From: Microcella flavibacter
GTDB taxonomy: Bacteria > Actinomycetota > Actinomycetes > Actinomycetales > Microbacteriaceae
DNA length: 64,000 nt
Direction: 5' to 3'
Assembly (NCBI RefSeq): GCF_012530535.1
Contig: NZ_CP051299.1
Location: 1,612,001-1,676,000, forward strand
Below, piece by piece: positions 16,922-26,249 of this stretch. How positions within the stretch are numbered: the stretch's first letter is position 1; every line of letters begins with the position of its first letter. The position numbers were made by a program, and so were the translations under genes. The notes under the pieces were generated by a model. It ran no database searches, was not told where the DNA came from, and saw only the letters and a program-made list of their open reading frames with translations.

Positions 16922-18318
16922 CCACCCGGTCGGGCATGGTCGCGGCCATGACCGTGGTCGTGCTCAGCGCCTTCTACGGCGTGCTGCTGCTCATCACGAC
17001 GAGCCTCATCTCGGCGGGCGTGCTGCAGACGGGCTTCGGCGACAACGACGCCACGGTCTTCGTGCTCGGCGTCCTGGCCTTCGCCTTCATCGCCGTGGCC
17101 GTCATCGTCGCCTCGAGCGTCATCTCGAGCGCCTTCACCCTCGTCACGGCCTCCCGGGTGCGCGAGATCGCCCTGCGCCGGCTGCTCGGGGCCTCGGCGC
17201 AACAGGAGCGCGGCCGCATCGCCCGGCAGGGCGCCGTCATGGGCGCGGTCGGGGCGACGGCGGGCACGGCGCTCGCGGTGCTCGCGGGTTTCGGCATGCT
17301 CGCCATCGGTCGGGGGCCCGACGGCGACGGGCTGCTGGCCGCGGCCGGACCGCTCGACGTGCTCTACCCGCTCGCGATCGTGCCGGCCGTCGCGGTCGCC
17401 GTGACGACCGCCGTGGCGGCGTGGCGCGGCTCCCACGGGGTGCTCTCCGCGCAGCCCGTGCTCGCCCTCGGCGCCGCGGCGACGCACGAGACGGGGGCGA
17501 CCGGCGATGAGCGCGTGCGCATCTCGGCGCCCGCGGTCGCGCTGCTCGGCCTCGGGGTGCTGCTGCTCGCCGTCGCCGCCGTGCTCGGCGCCGTCAGCCC
17601 GCTCGCCGTCGTCGTCGGCCTCCTCGGCGGCGTACTGCTCGCCATCGGCGTCATGACGAGCATCGGCGGCACCCTGCCGCACCTGTTCCGCCTGCTCGGC
17701 CGCCTGCTGCCCCGCAGCGGCGCGGGCGGGGCCGCCCGGCGCAGCCTCGCCCAGCATCCCGTGCGGGCAGCCCGCGCCTCGCTCGGCGTCGTGCTGAGCA
17801 CGGCGGTCGTCACGATGTTCGCGGTCGGCACGGCCATCTTCGAGCGGTCCATCATCGACGAGTACTACGGCACGGGCGATGAGGCCGAGGTCGCGGTGAT
17901 CCTCACCGGCATCCTGGCCGTCGTCGGCGCGCTCGTCTCGGTGATCGCACTCATCTCGGCCATCGGGCTGACGACGACGGTGGCGCTCACCACCCGGCTG
18001 CGGGCCCGCGAGATCGCGACCGGCCGCGTGCTCGGGCAGAGCCGGCGGGATGCCGTGCGCGCGATCCTCGTCGAGACCGCGGTCGTCTGCACGAGCGCGG
18101 CCCTCGCGGGCCTGCTGCTCGGCACGGCGCTCGGCTGGGTCGGCGCGCAGAGCGTCATGGGCTTCTCGATGGCGGGTCGGATCGTGCCCTTCGTCATCCC
18201 GCCCGCCCTCGTCGTCGGGCTGCTCGTCGCCACCGTCGTGCTCGGCCTCGTGGCGAGCGCCTCCCCCGCCCGCTTCGTGCTCGCCGACTCCCCGGCGCGG
18301 GCCTTCGCGCGGGCCTGA
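16918..18318 (+). CDS. FtsX-like ABC transporter permease
   Basis: A 466-residue membrane protein with two FtsX-like halves, each with a helix-coupling segment (ASRVREIALRRLLGAS near residue 78 and RLRAREIATGRVLGQS near residue 362). About eight to ten membrane helices are seen. No long extracytoplasmic MacB-type domain is present, so this is the compact BceB/YxdM-like form. It partners the ATPase encoded just upstream (4-bp overlap). Context with a two-component system suggests a role in peptide stress or lipid export; this is inference. Confidence 0.9.
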   Translation: MTTRSGMVAAMTVVVLSAFYGVLLLITTSLISAGVLQTGFGDNDATVFVLGVLAFAFIAVAVIVASSVISSAFTLVTASRVREIALRRLLGASAQQERGRIARQGAVMGAVGATAGTALAVLAGFGMLAIGRGPDGDGLLAAAGPLDVLYPLAIVPAVAVAVTTAVAAWRGSHGVLSAQPVLALGAAATHETGATGDERVRISAPAVALLGLGVLLLAVAAVLGAVSPLAVVVGLLGGVLLAIGVMTSIGGTLPHLFRLLGRLLPRSGAGGAARRSLAQHPVRAARASLGVVLSTAVVTMFAVGTAIFERSIIDEYYGTGDEAEVAVILTGILAVVGALVSVIALISAIGLTTTVALTTRLRAREIATGRVLGQSRRDAVRAILVETAVVCTSAALAGLLLGTALGWVGAQSVMGFSMAGRIVPFVIPPALVVGLLVATVVLGLVASASPARFVLADSPARAFARA

Positions 18319-18367
18319 GCGGCGACCCCGGCACCGCCCGCGGCAAGGCCCGCGGCACCGCCTCCGG

Positions 18368-18414
18368 CACGACGACGCCCCGCCCCGCGATCAGCGGGAC
18401 GGGGCGTCGTCGTG
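18368..18414. terminator. Bidirectional transcription terminator
   Basis: A 21-bp inverted repeat with one mismatch around a GATCA loop (arms beginning CACGACGACGCCCCG). It sits between the convergent permease and BCCT transporter genes and can serve both. There is no T-tract, as is usual for high-GC actinobacteria. Confidence 0.85.
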
Positions 18415-18427
18415 AGCAGCGCCGGGC

Positions 18428-20221
18428 TCAGCGGGGGGCGGGGCCCGCCGCACGCTCCGGCAGCTCGGTCAGCTGCTTCTGCCCGGCCGTCTCGTCGGGC
18501 TCGAGCGTCGACGTGAGGTCGGGGCTCGCGCCGACGGGCGTCGCGAGCGCGGCATCCGTCGCGGCGCGGTCCTTCGTGAAGCGGCGGCGCAGGCCGCTGA
18601 GCAGACCGCGGGGATCGCGCTCGGCAGGGGCATCCACTTCGAGGCCGTAGTACTCGCCGATGTGGTCGACGAACGCGGCGCGGCGGGCGCGGTCGTAGGC
18701 CCGCGCCTCCCGCTGGAAGGCGATCGCGGTGGCCCAGCAGGCAGCCAGCATCACGACCGAGAACGGCAGCGCGATGATGATCGCCGCCGTCTGCAGCGCT
18801 CCGAGCCCGCCCGCGAGGATGAGCGCGATGGCGAGCAGGGCCGTCGCCAAGACGAAGAAGACCCGCAGGCGCTTGGCCGGGTCGACGTCGCCGCCGCTCG
18901 CGATCATCGCCATCACGAGGGCTCCGGAGTCGGAGGAGGTGATGAAGAAGATGGCGATGAGGAGGATCGCGCCGATCGTCAGCGCGATGCCGCCGGGCAG
19001 GTCGCCGAGCAGACCGAACAGAGCCGCCTCGGTATCGACCGCGCCGTCCGCGCCGACGAGCCCGCCGCCGCCGAACAGCTCGCGGTACAGGGCGCTGCCG
19101 CCGAGCACGGAGAACCACAGGAAGGTGATCGCGGTCGGCACGAGCATGACGCCGAACACGAACTCCCGCACGGTGCGGCCCTTCGAGATGCGGGCGATGA
19201 AGATGGCGACGAACGGCGCCCACGAGATCCACCAACCCCAGTAGAAGCTCGTCCACGCGGCCTGCCAGGCCTCGCCCTCGGCGCCGGCGAAGGCGCTCAC
19301 GGTGAAGCTCAAGCCGACGAAGTCCTGCAGGTAGTTGCCGAGCGACTGCACGAACTCGCGGAGCAGGAACTGGGTGGGGCCGACGATGATGAGGAACAGC
19401 ACGAGCGCGCCGGCGAGGGCGAGGTTCGTGACCGAGAGCCACTTCATGCCGCGATTGACGCCCGAGAGCACCGAGAACAGCACCGCCACGGTGATGACCG
19501 CGATGATGATGATCGTCGACAGGTCGCTCGCGGGCATGATGCCCGCCTCCTCGAGGCCGGCACCGATCTGCAGCACCCCCAGGCCGAGCGACGTGGCGAC
19601 GCCGAAGATCGTGCCGACGAGGGCGGCGATGTCGATGACATTGCCCCAGCCGCCCTGCACGCGTTTGCCGAGCAGGGGCTCGAGGGCCCAGCGGATCGAC
19701 ACCGGGCGCTTGCGGCGGTGGATGGCGTAAGCGAGGGCGAGGCCCAGCACGACGTAGATCGACCAGGCGTGCACGCCCCAGTGCAGGTACGTCTGCGACA
19801 TCGCCTTCTGGGCGAGCTCGACGTCGGTTCCGGTGACGCCGGGGCGCGGGTTCGCGAAGTGGCTGAGCGGCTCGCTCACGCCCCAGAACACGAGGCCGAT
19901 GCCCATGCCGGCGGCGAAGAGCAGGGCGAACCACGACACCAGCGAGAACTCGGGCCTGTCGTCGTCGTTGCCGAGTCGCAGATGGCCGTGGCGGCTGAAG
20001 CCGGCCCACAGGGCGAAAGCTACGAAGAAGGCGGCGATGAGCACGTAGTACCAGTTGAAGTTGGCGATGATGGTCGACTGGACGGCGCCGAATGCCTCGC
20101 CCGAGGCCTCCGGGGCGATGAGCGCGATGGCCGTGAACACGAGGACGATGACGGCGGTGGGCCAGAAGACCCAGCGTTGGACGGGGGCACGGGTATCGGT
20201 CTGCAGATCTGTCACGTGCAT
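18428..20221 (-). CDS. BCCT-family betaine/choline/carnitine transporter
   Basis: A 597-residue secondary transporter with 12 predicted membrane helices. It contains the family segments GMGIGLVFWGVSEPLSHF (glycine-rich helix plus W/F cage) and TSFYWGWWISWAPFVAIFIARISKG, the BCCT signature. These carriers take up quaternary ammonium osmolytes with Na+ or H+. The C-terminal 90 residues are a cytoplasmic charged tail, as in osmosensing members. Its 242-bp upstream region is shared with the divergent DUF1611 gene. The downstream hairpin at 18368-18414 ends it. Substrate (glycine betaine, choline or other) is not determined. Confidence 0.94.
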   Translation of the reverse strand: MHVTDLQTDTRAPVQRWVFWPTAVIVLVFTAIALIAPEASGEAFGAVQSTIIANFNWYYVLIAAFFVAFALWAGFSRHGHLRLGNDDDRPEFSLVSWFALLFAAGMGIGLVFWGVSEPLSHFANPRPGVTGTDVELAQKAMSQTYLHWGVHAWSIYVVLGLALAYAIHRRKRPVSIRWALEPLLGKRVQGGWGNVIDIAALVGTIFGVATSLGLGVLQIGAGLEEAGIMPASDLSTIIIIAVITVAVLFSVLSGVNRGMKWLSVTNLALAGALVLFLIIVGPTQFLLREFVQSLGNYLQDFVGLSFTVSAFAGAEGEAWQAAWTSFYWGWWISWAPFVAIFIARISKGRTVREFVFGVMLVPTAITFLWFSVLGGSALYRELFGGGGLVGADGAVDTEAALFGLLGDLPGGIALTIGAILLIAIFFITSSDSGALVMAMIASGGDVDPAKRLRVFFVLATALLAIALILAGGLGALQTAAIIIALPFSVVMLAACWATAIAFQREARAYDRARRAAFVDHIGEYYGLEVDAPAERDPRGLLSGLRRRFTKDRAATDAALATPVGASPDLTSTLEPDETAGQKQLTELPERAAGPAPR

Positions 20222-20432
20222 CGAGGCTACGAGCCGTCGTCGGCCGTCTCCGTGGATCCGGCCAGGTGCCGCGGAGGGTGATGTGACACCGCGCGCGTGA
20301 TATCGAAGGGCTCGCGATGCCTCAAGTCGAGCGGGTCACGATCAGGGCACGGGGTCGGCGCGCAGACCCCCCTGCTACGGTCGCCCCACCGGTGAACGTC
20401 ATCGGGCAATCTCAGGGAAGACTCTCGTCCGC

Positions 20433-20455
20433 CTCCTCTGACTCGATCAGAGGAG
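20433..20455 (+). promoter_or_regulatory. Hairpin masking the ribosome-binding site of the DUF1611 gene
   Basis: A perfect 9-bp inverted repeat, CTCCTCTGA and TCAGAGGAG, around a 5-nt loop CTCGA. The right arm contains the AGAGGAG Shine-Dalgarno sequence placed 7-8 nt before the GTG at 20463, so the folded leader would hide the ribosome-binding site. It could instead be a DNA operator. Confidence 0.6.
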
Positions 20456-20462
20456 CACTCCC

Positions 20463-21638
20463 GTGCCCGGCATCAACCGTCCCGTCCCCTCCGACCGCCG
20501 CGCGCTCGGGCATCCCGATCGCCCCGCCCCGCTGCCGCACCGCGCCGTGACCGCCGTCGTCTACTGCGAGGGCCAGTTCGGCGAGCAGGACGGCAAGACC
20601 GCCAACGGCCTCGTGCGCCGCAGCGAGCGCTACGAGATCGTGAGCGTCATCGACAGCACGCTCGCCGGCCGCGACGCGGGCGACGTGCTCGACGGGGCCG
20701 CGGCGGGCATCCCGATCGTCACCGACCTCGAGGCGGCGATCGCCGACCACGGCACGGTTCCCGACTACCTCATCTGCGGCGTCGCCCCCGCCGACGGGCT
20801 GCTCTCGCCGGCCCAGCGGCTCGTGCTGCTCGACGGCATCGCCCGCGGCATGCACATCATCAACGGGCTGCACGAGTTCCTCGCCGACGACGTCGAGTTC
20901 GCCGCCGCGGCGCTGCTCGCGAACGTCACCATCCTCGACATCCGCCGACCCAAGCCGACCGCCGAGCTGCACCTGTACTCGGGCCGCATCGACGCGGTCA
21001 CCTGCCCCCGCATCGCCGTGCTCGGCACCGACGGCGCCATCGGCAAGCGCACGACCGCCATCCTGCTGGTGGATGCCCTGCGCGCGGTCGGCATCAACGC
21101 CGTGCTCGTCGGCACGGGCCAGACGACGATCATCCAGGGCGGCCGCTACGGCGTCGCGCTCGACGCCCTCGTGCCGCAGTTCTGCTCGGGCGAGGTCGAG
21201 CACCAGGTGGTGCGCGCCTTCGAGGCCGAGAACCCCGACATCATCGTCGTCGAGGGCCAGGGCGCCCTCAGCCACCCCGCCTACCTGACCTCGGCGCACA
21301 TCCTGCGCGGCAGCAGGCCGCAGGGCGTCATCGTGCAGCACGCGCCGACGCGGCTCGTGCGCGGCGACTTCCCGATGTCGCCCATGCCGAGCGTGGCCAG
21401 CGAGATCGCCCTCATCGAGGCCTTCGCCGACACGCGCGTGATCGGCATCACCGTCAACCACGAGGGGATGCTCGACCACGAGATCGGCGCCGTCATCGAC
21501 GAGTACGAGCTCGCGTTCGGGCTCGTGGCCACCGACCCGCTCACGCGGCCGCGCGAGCGGCTCGTCGACATGGTGCTCGCGGCGTTCCCCGTGCTGGCCG
21601 CGACGGCGCAGCGCGGGGACGACGCGCTCGTCGGCTAG
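20463..21638 (+). CDS. DUF1611 family P-loop protein
   Basis: A 391-residue DUF1611 protein: an N-terminal Rossmann-like part (about 29-160, with VYCEGQFGEQDGKTANGLVRRS and a NGLHEFLADD segment) and a C-terminal P-loop domain with VLGTDGAIGKRTTA, then PDIIVVEGQGALSHPAY. The family is described only as an uncharacterised P-loop NTPase, in other bacteria often next to dipeptide-epimerase genes, but no such neighbour is seen here. GTG start with the ribosome-binding site inside a hairpin. The stop codon overlaps that of the convergent aldehyde dehydrogenase within a CTAG. Confidence 0.85.
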   Translation: MPGINRPVPSDRRALGHPDRPAPLPHRAVTAVVYCEGQFGEQDGKTANGLVRRSERYEIVSVIDSTLAGRDAGDVLDGAAAGIPIVTDLEAAIADHGTVPDYLICGVAPADGLLSPAQRLVLLDGIARGMHIINGLHEFLADDVEFAAAALLANVTILDIRRPKPTAELHLYSGRIDAVTCPRIAVLGTDGAIGKRTTAILLVDALRAVGINAVLVGTGQTTIIQGGRYGVALDALVPQFCSGEVEHQVVRAFEAENPDIIVVEGQGALSHPAYLTSAHILRGSRPQGVIVQHAPTRLVRGDFPMSPMPSVASEIALIEAFADTRVIGITVNHEGMLDHEIGAVIDEYELAFGLVATDPLTRPRERLVDMVLAAFPVLAATAQRGDDALVG

Positions 21639-23005
21639 AAGCCGACGCGGATCATCTTCTTGTTGACGAACTCGTCGATGCCGAAGGTGCCGAGCTCGCG
21701 GCCCGAGCCGGAGCGCTTGATGCCGCCGAACGGCAGCTCCGCGCCCTCGGCGCCGACGGCGTTGATGAAGACCATGCCGGCCTCGATGCGGTCGGCGACC
21801 CGCAGCGCCTGCTCCTCGTCGGTGGTGAAGACGTACGAGCCGAGGCCGTAGGGGGTGTCGTTCGCGAGCTCGATCGCGGCGTCCTCGTCGGCGACGCGGA
21901 ACACCTGCGCGACGGGGCCGAAGAACTCCTCGTGGTACGCGTCGTTGTCCGGTGTGACGCCGGTGAGCACGGCGGTCCTCACGAAGTTGCCCTCGCGCCC
22001 GCCGCCCGCGGCGAGCGTCGCGCCCTGCGCGATCGCGCGCTCCACCTGCTCCTCGAGCCGCTCGACGGCGAGCGTCGACGAGAGCGGGCCGATGACGGCG
22101 TCGGGGCTCATCGGGTCGGCGGGCTCGACCGCGGTGAGCGCGGCGCTGAACTTCTCCAGGAACTCGTCGTAGAGGCCGTCGACGACGATGAAGCGCTTGC
22201 CGGCGTTGCAGGCCTGCCCGCTGTTGTCCACCCGGGCGGCGACCGCCTGCTCGACCGCGGCATCCATGTCATCGGTGCTCAGCAGGATGAAGGGGTCGCT
22301 GCCGCCGAGCTCGAGCACGACCTTCTTCAGGTGACGGCCGGCCTGCTCGGCGACGGCGGCGCCCGCGCGCTCCGAGCCGGTGAGCGAGACGCCCTGCACG
22401 CGGGGGTCGGCGATGACGGTCGAGATCTGGTCGTTCGTGGCGTAGATGTTGACGTAGGCGCCCTCGGGGAACCCGGCGTCGTGGAACATCCGCGCCATCG
22501 CCGCCGAGCTCTCGGGGCACTGCGGCGCGTGCTTCAGCAGGATGGTGTTGCCGACGATGAGGTTCGGACCGGCGAAGCGGGCGACCTGGTAGTACGGGAA
22601 GTTCCACGGCATGATGCCGAGCAGCACGCCGAGCGAGCTGCGGCGCACGAAGGCGCGGCCCTCGCCGTCGAGCAGCTCGATCGGGGTGTCGGCGAGCAGT
22701 CGCTCGGCGTTGTCGGCGTAGTACTCGTAGATGCTGGCCGAGAAGTCGACCTCGCCGAGCGCCGACTCGAGCGGCTTGCCCATCTCGCGCACGATGATGG
22801 CGGCGAGCTCCTCGCGGCGCTCGGTGTGCAGCTCGGCGACGCGGCGCATCATCGCGGCGCGGTCGGCGACCGTCGTCGAGCGCGACCAGCCGCGGTGGGC
22901 GTCGTGCGCGGCCGCGATGGCCTCCTGCAGCTCGGCGTCGGTGATGGTGGAGTACGTCTTCACGGTCTCCCCCGTGGCGGGGTTGACGACGGCGTAGTCG
23001 CTCAT
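21635..23005 (-). CDS. NAD(P)-dependent succinate-semialdehyde/aldehyde dehydrogenase
   Basis: A 456-residue aldehyde dehydrogenase. Visible are GIMPWNFPYYQVAR (cofactor entrance), SLTGSERAG (nucleotide loop), the general base in LELGGSDPF, and the catalytic cysteine in NSGQACNAGKRF. The C-terminus has EEFFGPVAQV and the closing ELPFGGIKRSGSGRE. The size and the short N-terminus match the GabD2-type succinate-semialdehyde dehydrogenases, which oxidise succinic semialdehyde to succinate. A GAGGAG ribosome-binding site precedes the ATG. The substrate is inferred from subfamily resemblance. Confidence 0.93.
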   Translation of the reverse strand: MSDYAVVNPATGETVKTYSTITDAELQEAIAAAHDAHRGWSRSTTVADRAAMMRRVAELHTERREELAAIIVREMGKPLESALGEVDFSASIYEYYADNAERLLADTPIELLDGEGRAFVRRSSLGVLLGIMPWNFPYYQVARFAGPNLIVGNTILLKHAPQCPESSAAMARMFHDAGFPEGAYVNIYATNDQISTVIADPRVQGVSLTGSERAGAAVAEQAGRHLKKVVLELGGSDPFILLSTDDMDAAVEQAVAARVDNSGQACNAGKRFIVVDGLYDEFLEKFSAALTAVEPADPMSPDAVIGPLSSTLAVERLEEQVERAIAQGATLAAGGGREGNFVRTAVLTGVTPDNDAYHEEFFGPVAQVFRVADEDAAIELANDTPYGLGSYVFTTDEEQALRVADRIEAGMVFINAVGAEGAELPFGGIKRSGSGRELGTFGIDEFVNKKMIRVGF

Positions 23006-23145
23006 GAGTCTCCTCGAGGTGGGGTCGGGCGGGTCGACGCGGGCGAAGGAGGCCCGCGACGGTGGTGGCCTGGGCCCAGCGTATCGGGGCGGCGACGGCT
23101 CGGGGCAGCGGTCATGCAGCGCGGCGGCGGCACTAGCCTTTCCCC

Positions 23146-24036
23146 ATGATCGTGCCGCCGACCCCCGCCCGTCGCGGCGTCGTCGGCGAGCTGGTCGGCG
23201 GGGCGGGCCTCGTGTGGCGCGGGTTCGGATTCTGGCGCCGACGGCCCGGAGTCATGGCCCTCGGCATGCTGCCCGGGCTCATCGTGCTCATCGTCGTGGG
23301 CGGGCTGATCACGCTGCTCGCGGTGAACACCGGCGCGGTCGGCACGTGGCTCACCCCGTTCGCCGAGGAGTGGGGCGAGGCCGCGCGCACGGCCGCGCGC
23401 GAGATCGCGGGCTTCCTCGTCGTGCTCGCCGCCGCCGTGCTCGCCTTCTACACCTTCACCACCCTCACCCTCATCGTCGGCGACCCCTTCTACGAGCGCA
23501 TCCAGCGCCGCGTCGAGGTCGATCTCGGCGGGCTCGACGAGGCTCCGGTCGGCTTCTGGCGCTCGGTCGGCGGCAGCATCCTGCTCGTGCTGCGCGGCGC
23601 GCTCTACGCCGTGCTCACCTTCGCGACGGGTCTCATCCCCGGCGTCGGCGCGATCCTGGCGCCCGTTCTCGGCGCCGTGCTCGCCGGCCACCTGATCGGT
23701 CGCGAGCTCGCGACGCGCCCCTTCGAGAGCAGGGGCATCGTGGGGGATGCCCGGCGCGCGCTGCGTCGCGGCAACCGCGCCCGCCAGCTCGGCTTCGGGG
23801 TCATGACGCAGCTGTTCTTCCTCGTTCCCGGCGGCGCCATCCTCGTGATGCCCGCGGCGGTCGTCGGCTCGACGCTGCTCGTGCGGCAGATGCTGGAGCG
23901 CCGGGGTCTCGAGGCCACTGCGGGGCTGCCGGGGGCGGAGTCGCCGGATGCGAGCCTCACGGGGCTCGCCGAGCCGATCAGCCCCGCAGCGCCTCCCACA
24001 GCACGGCCGTCCGCTCCCCCGCCGCCATCCGGGTGA
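23146..24036 (+). CDS. EI24/CysZ-like membrane protein
   Basis: A 296-residue protein with about four to five membrane helices, starting PGVMALGMLPGLIVLIVVGG, and the EI24-domain signature LTLIVGDPFYERIQRRVE, plus a GLIPGVGAILAPVLGA segment. EI24/CysZ proteins are membrane proteins, some involved in sulfate uptake. No sulfate-assimilation genes are nearby, so transport of sulfate is unproven. The ATG at 23146 follows TAGCCT (23134-23139) by 6 nt. The Pro/Ala-rich C-terminus overlaps the convergent gene at 23978 by 59 bp. Confidence 0.85.
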   Translation: MIVPPTPARRGVVGELVGGAGLVWRGFGFWRRRPGVMALGMLPGLIVLIVVGGLITLLAVNTGAVGTWLTPFAEEWGEAARTAAREIAGFLVVLAAAVLAFYTFTTLTLIVGDPFYERIQRRVEVDLGGLDEAPVGFWRSVGGSILLVLRGALYAVLTFATGLIPGVGAILAPVLGAVLAGHLIGRELATRPFESRGIVGDARRALRRGNRARQLGFGVMTQLFFLVPGGAILVMPAAVVGSTLLVRQMLERRGLEATAGLPGAESPDASLTGLAEPISPAAPPTARPSAPPPPSG

Positions 24037-24478
24037 TGCTCTGCCAGTTGCGGCCGCCGCGCGACATCGTCTCGTGCACGGCCGCGGGTGCGTCGGCGTC
24101 GTCGACCGGCCGTGGCAGCCACTCGGCATCGCGCACGTGCACGAGGTCGACCGCGTGCGCCGCGGCGCTCGGGTCGTAGCGCCAGGGGCCGGTCACGCGG
24201 CCGAGGTGCAGGGCGCCGGCCGCGTCGGTCGTCCAGACGAACGAGCCGAGCGGGGCGGCCGCGAAGCGCGCGAGCCGCCGGGCGGCGCGCTCGTCCGGCG
24301 CCGGAGGCGCGGCGAGGGCGGCGACCGCCGCGGCGAGATCGTGCGGCACCGGGTCGAGACGCCCGCCGACCCCGACCAGGCCGAGCTCGAGCGCGCGGGC
24401 GACGGCGGCGCGGTCATCGGGCACCGAGGCGAGCCGGGAGCGCATGGGGGCGCGGAAGACGGGAGGCGGGGCATCCAT
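23978..24478 (-). CDS. Uncharacterised protein
   Basis: A 166-residue soluble protein with no family I can name. It is Ala/Arg-rich in the first half; the second half contains LGSFVWTTDAAGALHLGRVTGPW, VDLVHVRDAEWLPRPVDDAD and RGGRNWQSITRM, a pattern seen in actinobacterial hypothetical proteins of this size. No catalytic or membrane motif. The ATG at 24478 is chosen over the adjacent GTG. Its 3' end overlaps the convergent EI24 gene by 59 bp, which makes the two mRNAs complementary there. It precedes, on the same strand, nothing obvious in its operon; 38 bp upstream ends the 103-residue membrane protein gene. Confidence 0.72.
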   Translation of the reverse strand: MDAPPPVFRAPMRSRLASVPDDRAAVARALELGLVGVGGRLDPVPHDLAAAVAALAAPPAPDERAARRLARFAAAPLGSFVWTTDAAGALHLGRVTGPWRYDPSAAAHAVDLVHVRDAEWLPRPVDDADAPAAVHETMSRGGRNWQSITRMAAGERTAVLWEALRG

Positions 24479-24516
24479 CACGACGGGCTCGGGCGGCGAT
24501 CAGCGACGGTCACGGC

Positions 24517-24828
24517 TCAGCCGGCCGCGACCAGGAGGACGATCACCAGGCCCGTCGCGACCATGAGGCCGAAGAGGATCGCGAGCAGGCGCAGTCGGGT
24601 CGGGCGGGCGCGGACGGTGACCCGCACCACGAGCATGGCCGCCATGGCGACGCCGATGAGGGCGGCGCCGAGGGACGCGCGGTCGTCGCCGAGCGTCCAC
24701 CCCAGCGCGAGCAGCATGCCGCCGACGAGCACCGTCGTGATCGCGCCGACGATCAGCCAGGTCGCTCCCGAGGCCGTCGTCAGCTCGCGCTGATCGCGCG
24801 TGCGGGTCGGGTCGACGGGCTCGGGCAC
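24517..24828 (-). CDS. Small integral membrane protein
   Basis: A 103-residue hydrophobic protein with three or four membrane helices (ATWLIVGAITTVLVGGMLLALG, GAALIGVAMAAMLVVRV, LLAILFGLMVATGLVIVLL) and a charged N-terminus. No known domain. GTG start. It lies 7 bp downstream of the rlmN stop codon on the same strand, so it is probably cotranscribed with rlmN. Function unknown. Confidence 0.75.
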   Translation of the reverse strand: MPEPVDPTRTRDQRELTTASGATWLIVGAITTVLVGGMLLALGWTLGDDRASLGAALIGVAMAAMLVVRVTVRARPTRLRLLAILFGLMVATGLVIVLLVAAG

Positions 24829-24835
24829 GGTCGCG

Positions 24836-26062
24836 CTACTCGTCGGCCGCCGCGAGCTGGCCGCAGGCCCCGTCGATCTCCTTGCCGCGGGTGTCGCGCA
24901 GCGTCGTCGGGATGCCGGCGTCGTCGATGCGGCGCACGAACTCGCGCATGACGGCCGGGTCCGAGCTCGTCCAGATCGATCCGGGGGTCGGATTCAGCGG
25001 GATGGGGTTCACGTGCACCCAGCCGCGGCCGCGCTCGTTGAGCTTCTGCGCGAGCAGGTCGGCCCGCCAGGCGTGGTCGTTCATGTCCTTGATGAGCGCG
25101 TACTCGATGCTCACGCGGCGCCCGGTCTTCTCGAAGTACTCGCGGGCGGCGTCGAGCGCCTCGTCGACCTTCCAGCGCGAGTTCACCGGGATCAGCTCGT
25201 CGCGCAGGGTGTCGTCGGGCGCGTGCAGGCTGAGGGCGAAGGTCACCGGGATGCCCTCGTCGGCGAGCTTCTTGATCGCCGGCACGAGGCCGACCGTCGA
25301 GACGGTGATGTTGCGCGCGCTCATCCCGAGGCCGTTCGGCTGCGGCGCGACCATCGTGCGCACCGCGCTCATCAGCCGCGCGTAGTTCGCGAGCGGCTCG
25401 CCCATGCCCATGAAGACGATGTTGCTGACGCGGTCGGGCGTCTCGTCGCCCTTCTTGCGGCCGCCGAGCTCCCCCGCGGCGAGCGCGCGGTTCGCGGCGA
25501 CGACCTGGTCGACGATCTCGGCCGCCGACATGTTGCGGGTGAGCCCCGCCTGACCGGTCGCGCAGAAGGGGCAGTTCATGCCGCAGCCCGCCTGGCTCGA
25601 CACGCAGAGCGTGATGCGGCCCGGGTAGCGCATGAGCACGCTCTCGACGAGGGCGCCGTCGTGCAGCTTCCAGAGGAACTTGATGGTGTCGCCGTTGTCG
25701 GTCTGCAGGCGGCGCACCTCGGTGAGCAGCGGCGGCAGCAGGCCCGCGGCGAGCTCGTCGCGCAGCGCGGCGGGCAGATCGGTCATGCGCGCGGGGTCGG
25801 CGGTGTAGTGCGTGAAGTAGTGGGTCGAGACCTGCTTCGCGCGGAACTTCGGCAGCCCGAGCTCGATGACCTTCGCCTCGCGCTGCTCGACGGTGAGGTC
25901 GGCCCAGTGCTCGGGCGGCTTGCCGCGCTTCGGCGAGGCGAACTGCAGGGCGGGGCGGCCCTCGGCGTCGAGCTTCTGGGTCCAGCCCTCGGCGGCGGGC
26001 CGCACCTGGGGTCGCGCGATCGCGGTCGTGCCGTTGTTGCGGATGCCGCGCTCGGGTGCCAT
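24836..26062 (-). CDS. rlmN: 23S rRNA (adenine-C2)-methyltransferase RlmN
   Basis: A 408-residue radical-SAM enzyme that methylates C2 of A2503 in 23S rRNA and A37 in some tRNAs. The [4Fe-4S] cysteines are Cys160, Cys164 and Cys167 in the motif [25 protein letters not shown]-like ([11 protein letters not shown]) and SLHAPDD segments follow, and the second methyl-carrying cysteine lies in [18 protein letters not shown] at the C-terminus. The length is normal. The ATG at 26062 was chosen because it follows TACCCT by 7 nt and the extra in-frame upstream sequence is unlike any RlmN. A small membrane gene follows. Confidence 0.95.
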   Translation of the reverse strand: MAPERGIRNNGTTAIARPQVRPAAEGWTQKLDAEGRPALQFASPKRGKPPEHWADLTVEQREAKVIELGLPKFRAKQVSTHYFTHYTADPARMTDLPAALRDELAAGLLPPLLTEVRRLQTDNGDTIKFLWKLHDGALVESVLMRYPGRITLCVSSQAGCGMNCPFCATGQAGLTRNMSAAEIVDQVVAANRALAAGELGGRKKGDETPDRVSNIVFMGMGEPLANYARLMSAVRTMVAPQPNGLGMSARNITVSTVGLVPAIKKLADEGIPVTFALSLHAPDDTLRDELIPVNSRWKVDEALDAAREYFEKTGRRVSIEYALIKDMNDHAWRADLLAQKLNERGRGWVHVNPIPLNPTPGSIWTSSDPAVMREFVRRIDDAGIPTTLRDTRGKEIDGACGQLAAADE

Positions 26063-26249
26063 ACCCACCAGGGTACGCGGCCCCGACCCGCGCCCCTTTC
26101 GATGCGGGATGCTCAGCACTAGCGTGAGCGCAGACGCCCGCCCCTCGACCCCGCTGCGGACGGATTCCGACGACGATGTCGATTCCCGCGCATCCCGTTC
26201 GACGTCATCATGAGGGCGCATCCGGCGCCCACCCCCTGAAGGAGACACC

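Noticed and set aside
14014-17757. A 1247-codon minus-strand frame joining the response regulator with sequence over the ABC genes
   Set aside because: The part above 14697 has no domain and lies antisense to the ABC transporter; the regulator has its own start.
24800-26122. 440-codon plus-strand frame over rlmN
   Set aside because: Antisense to RlmN, composition typical of GC-rich antisense frames.
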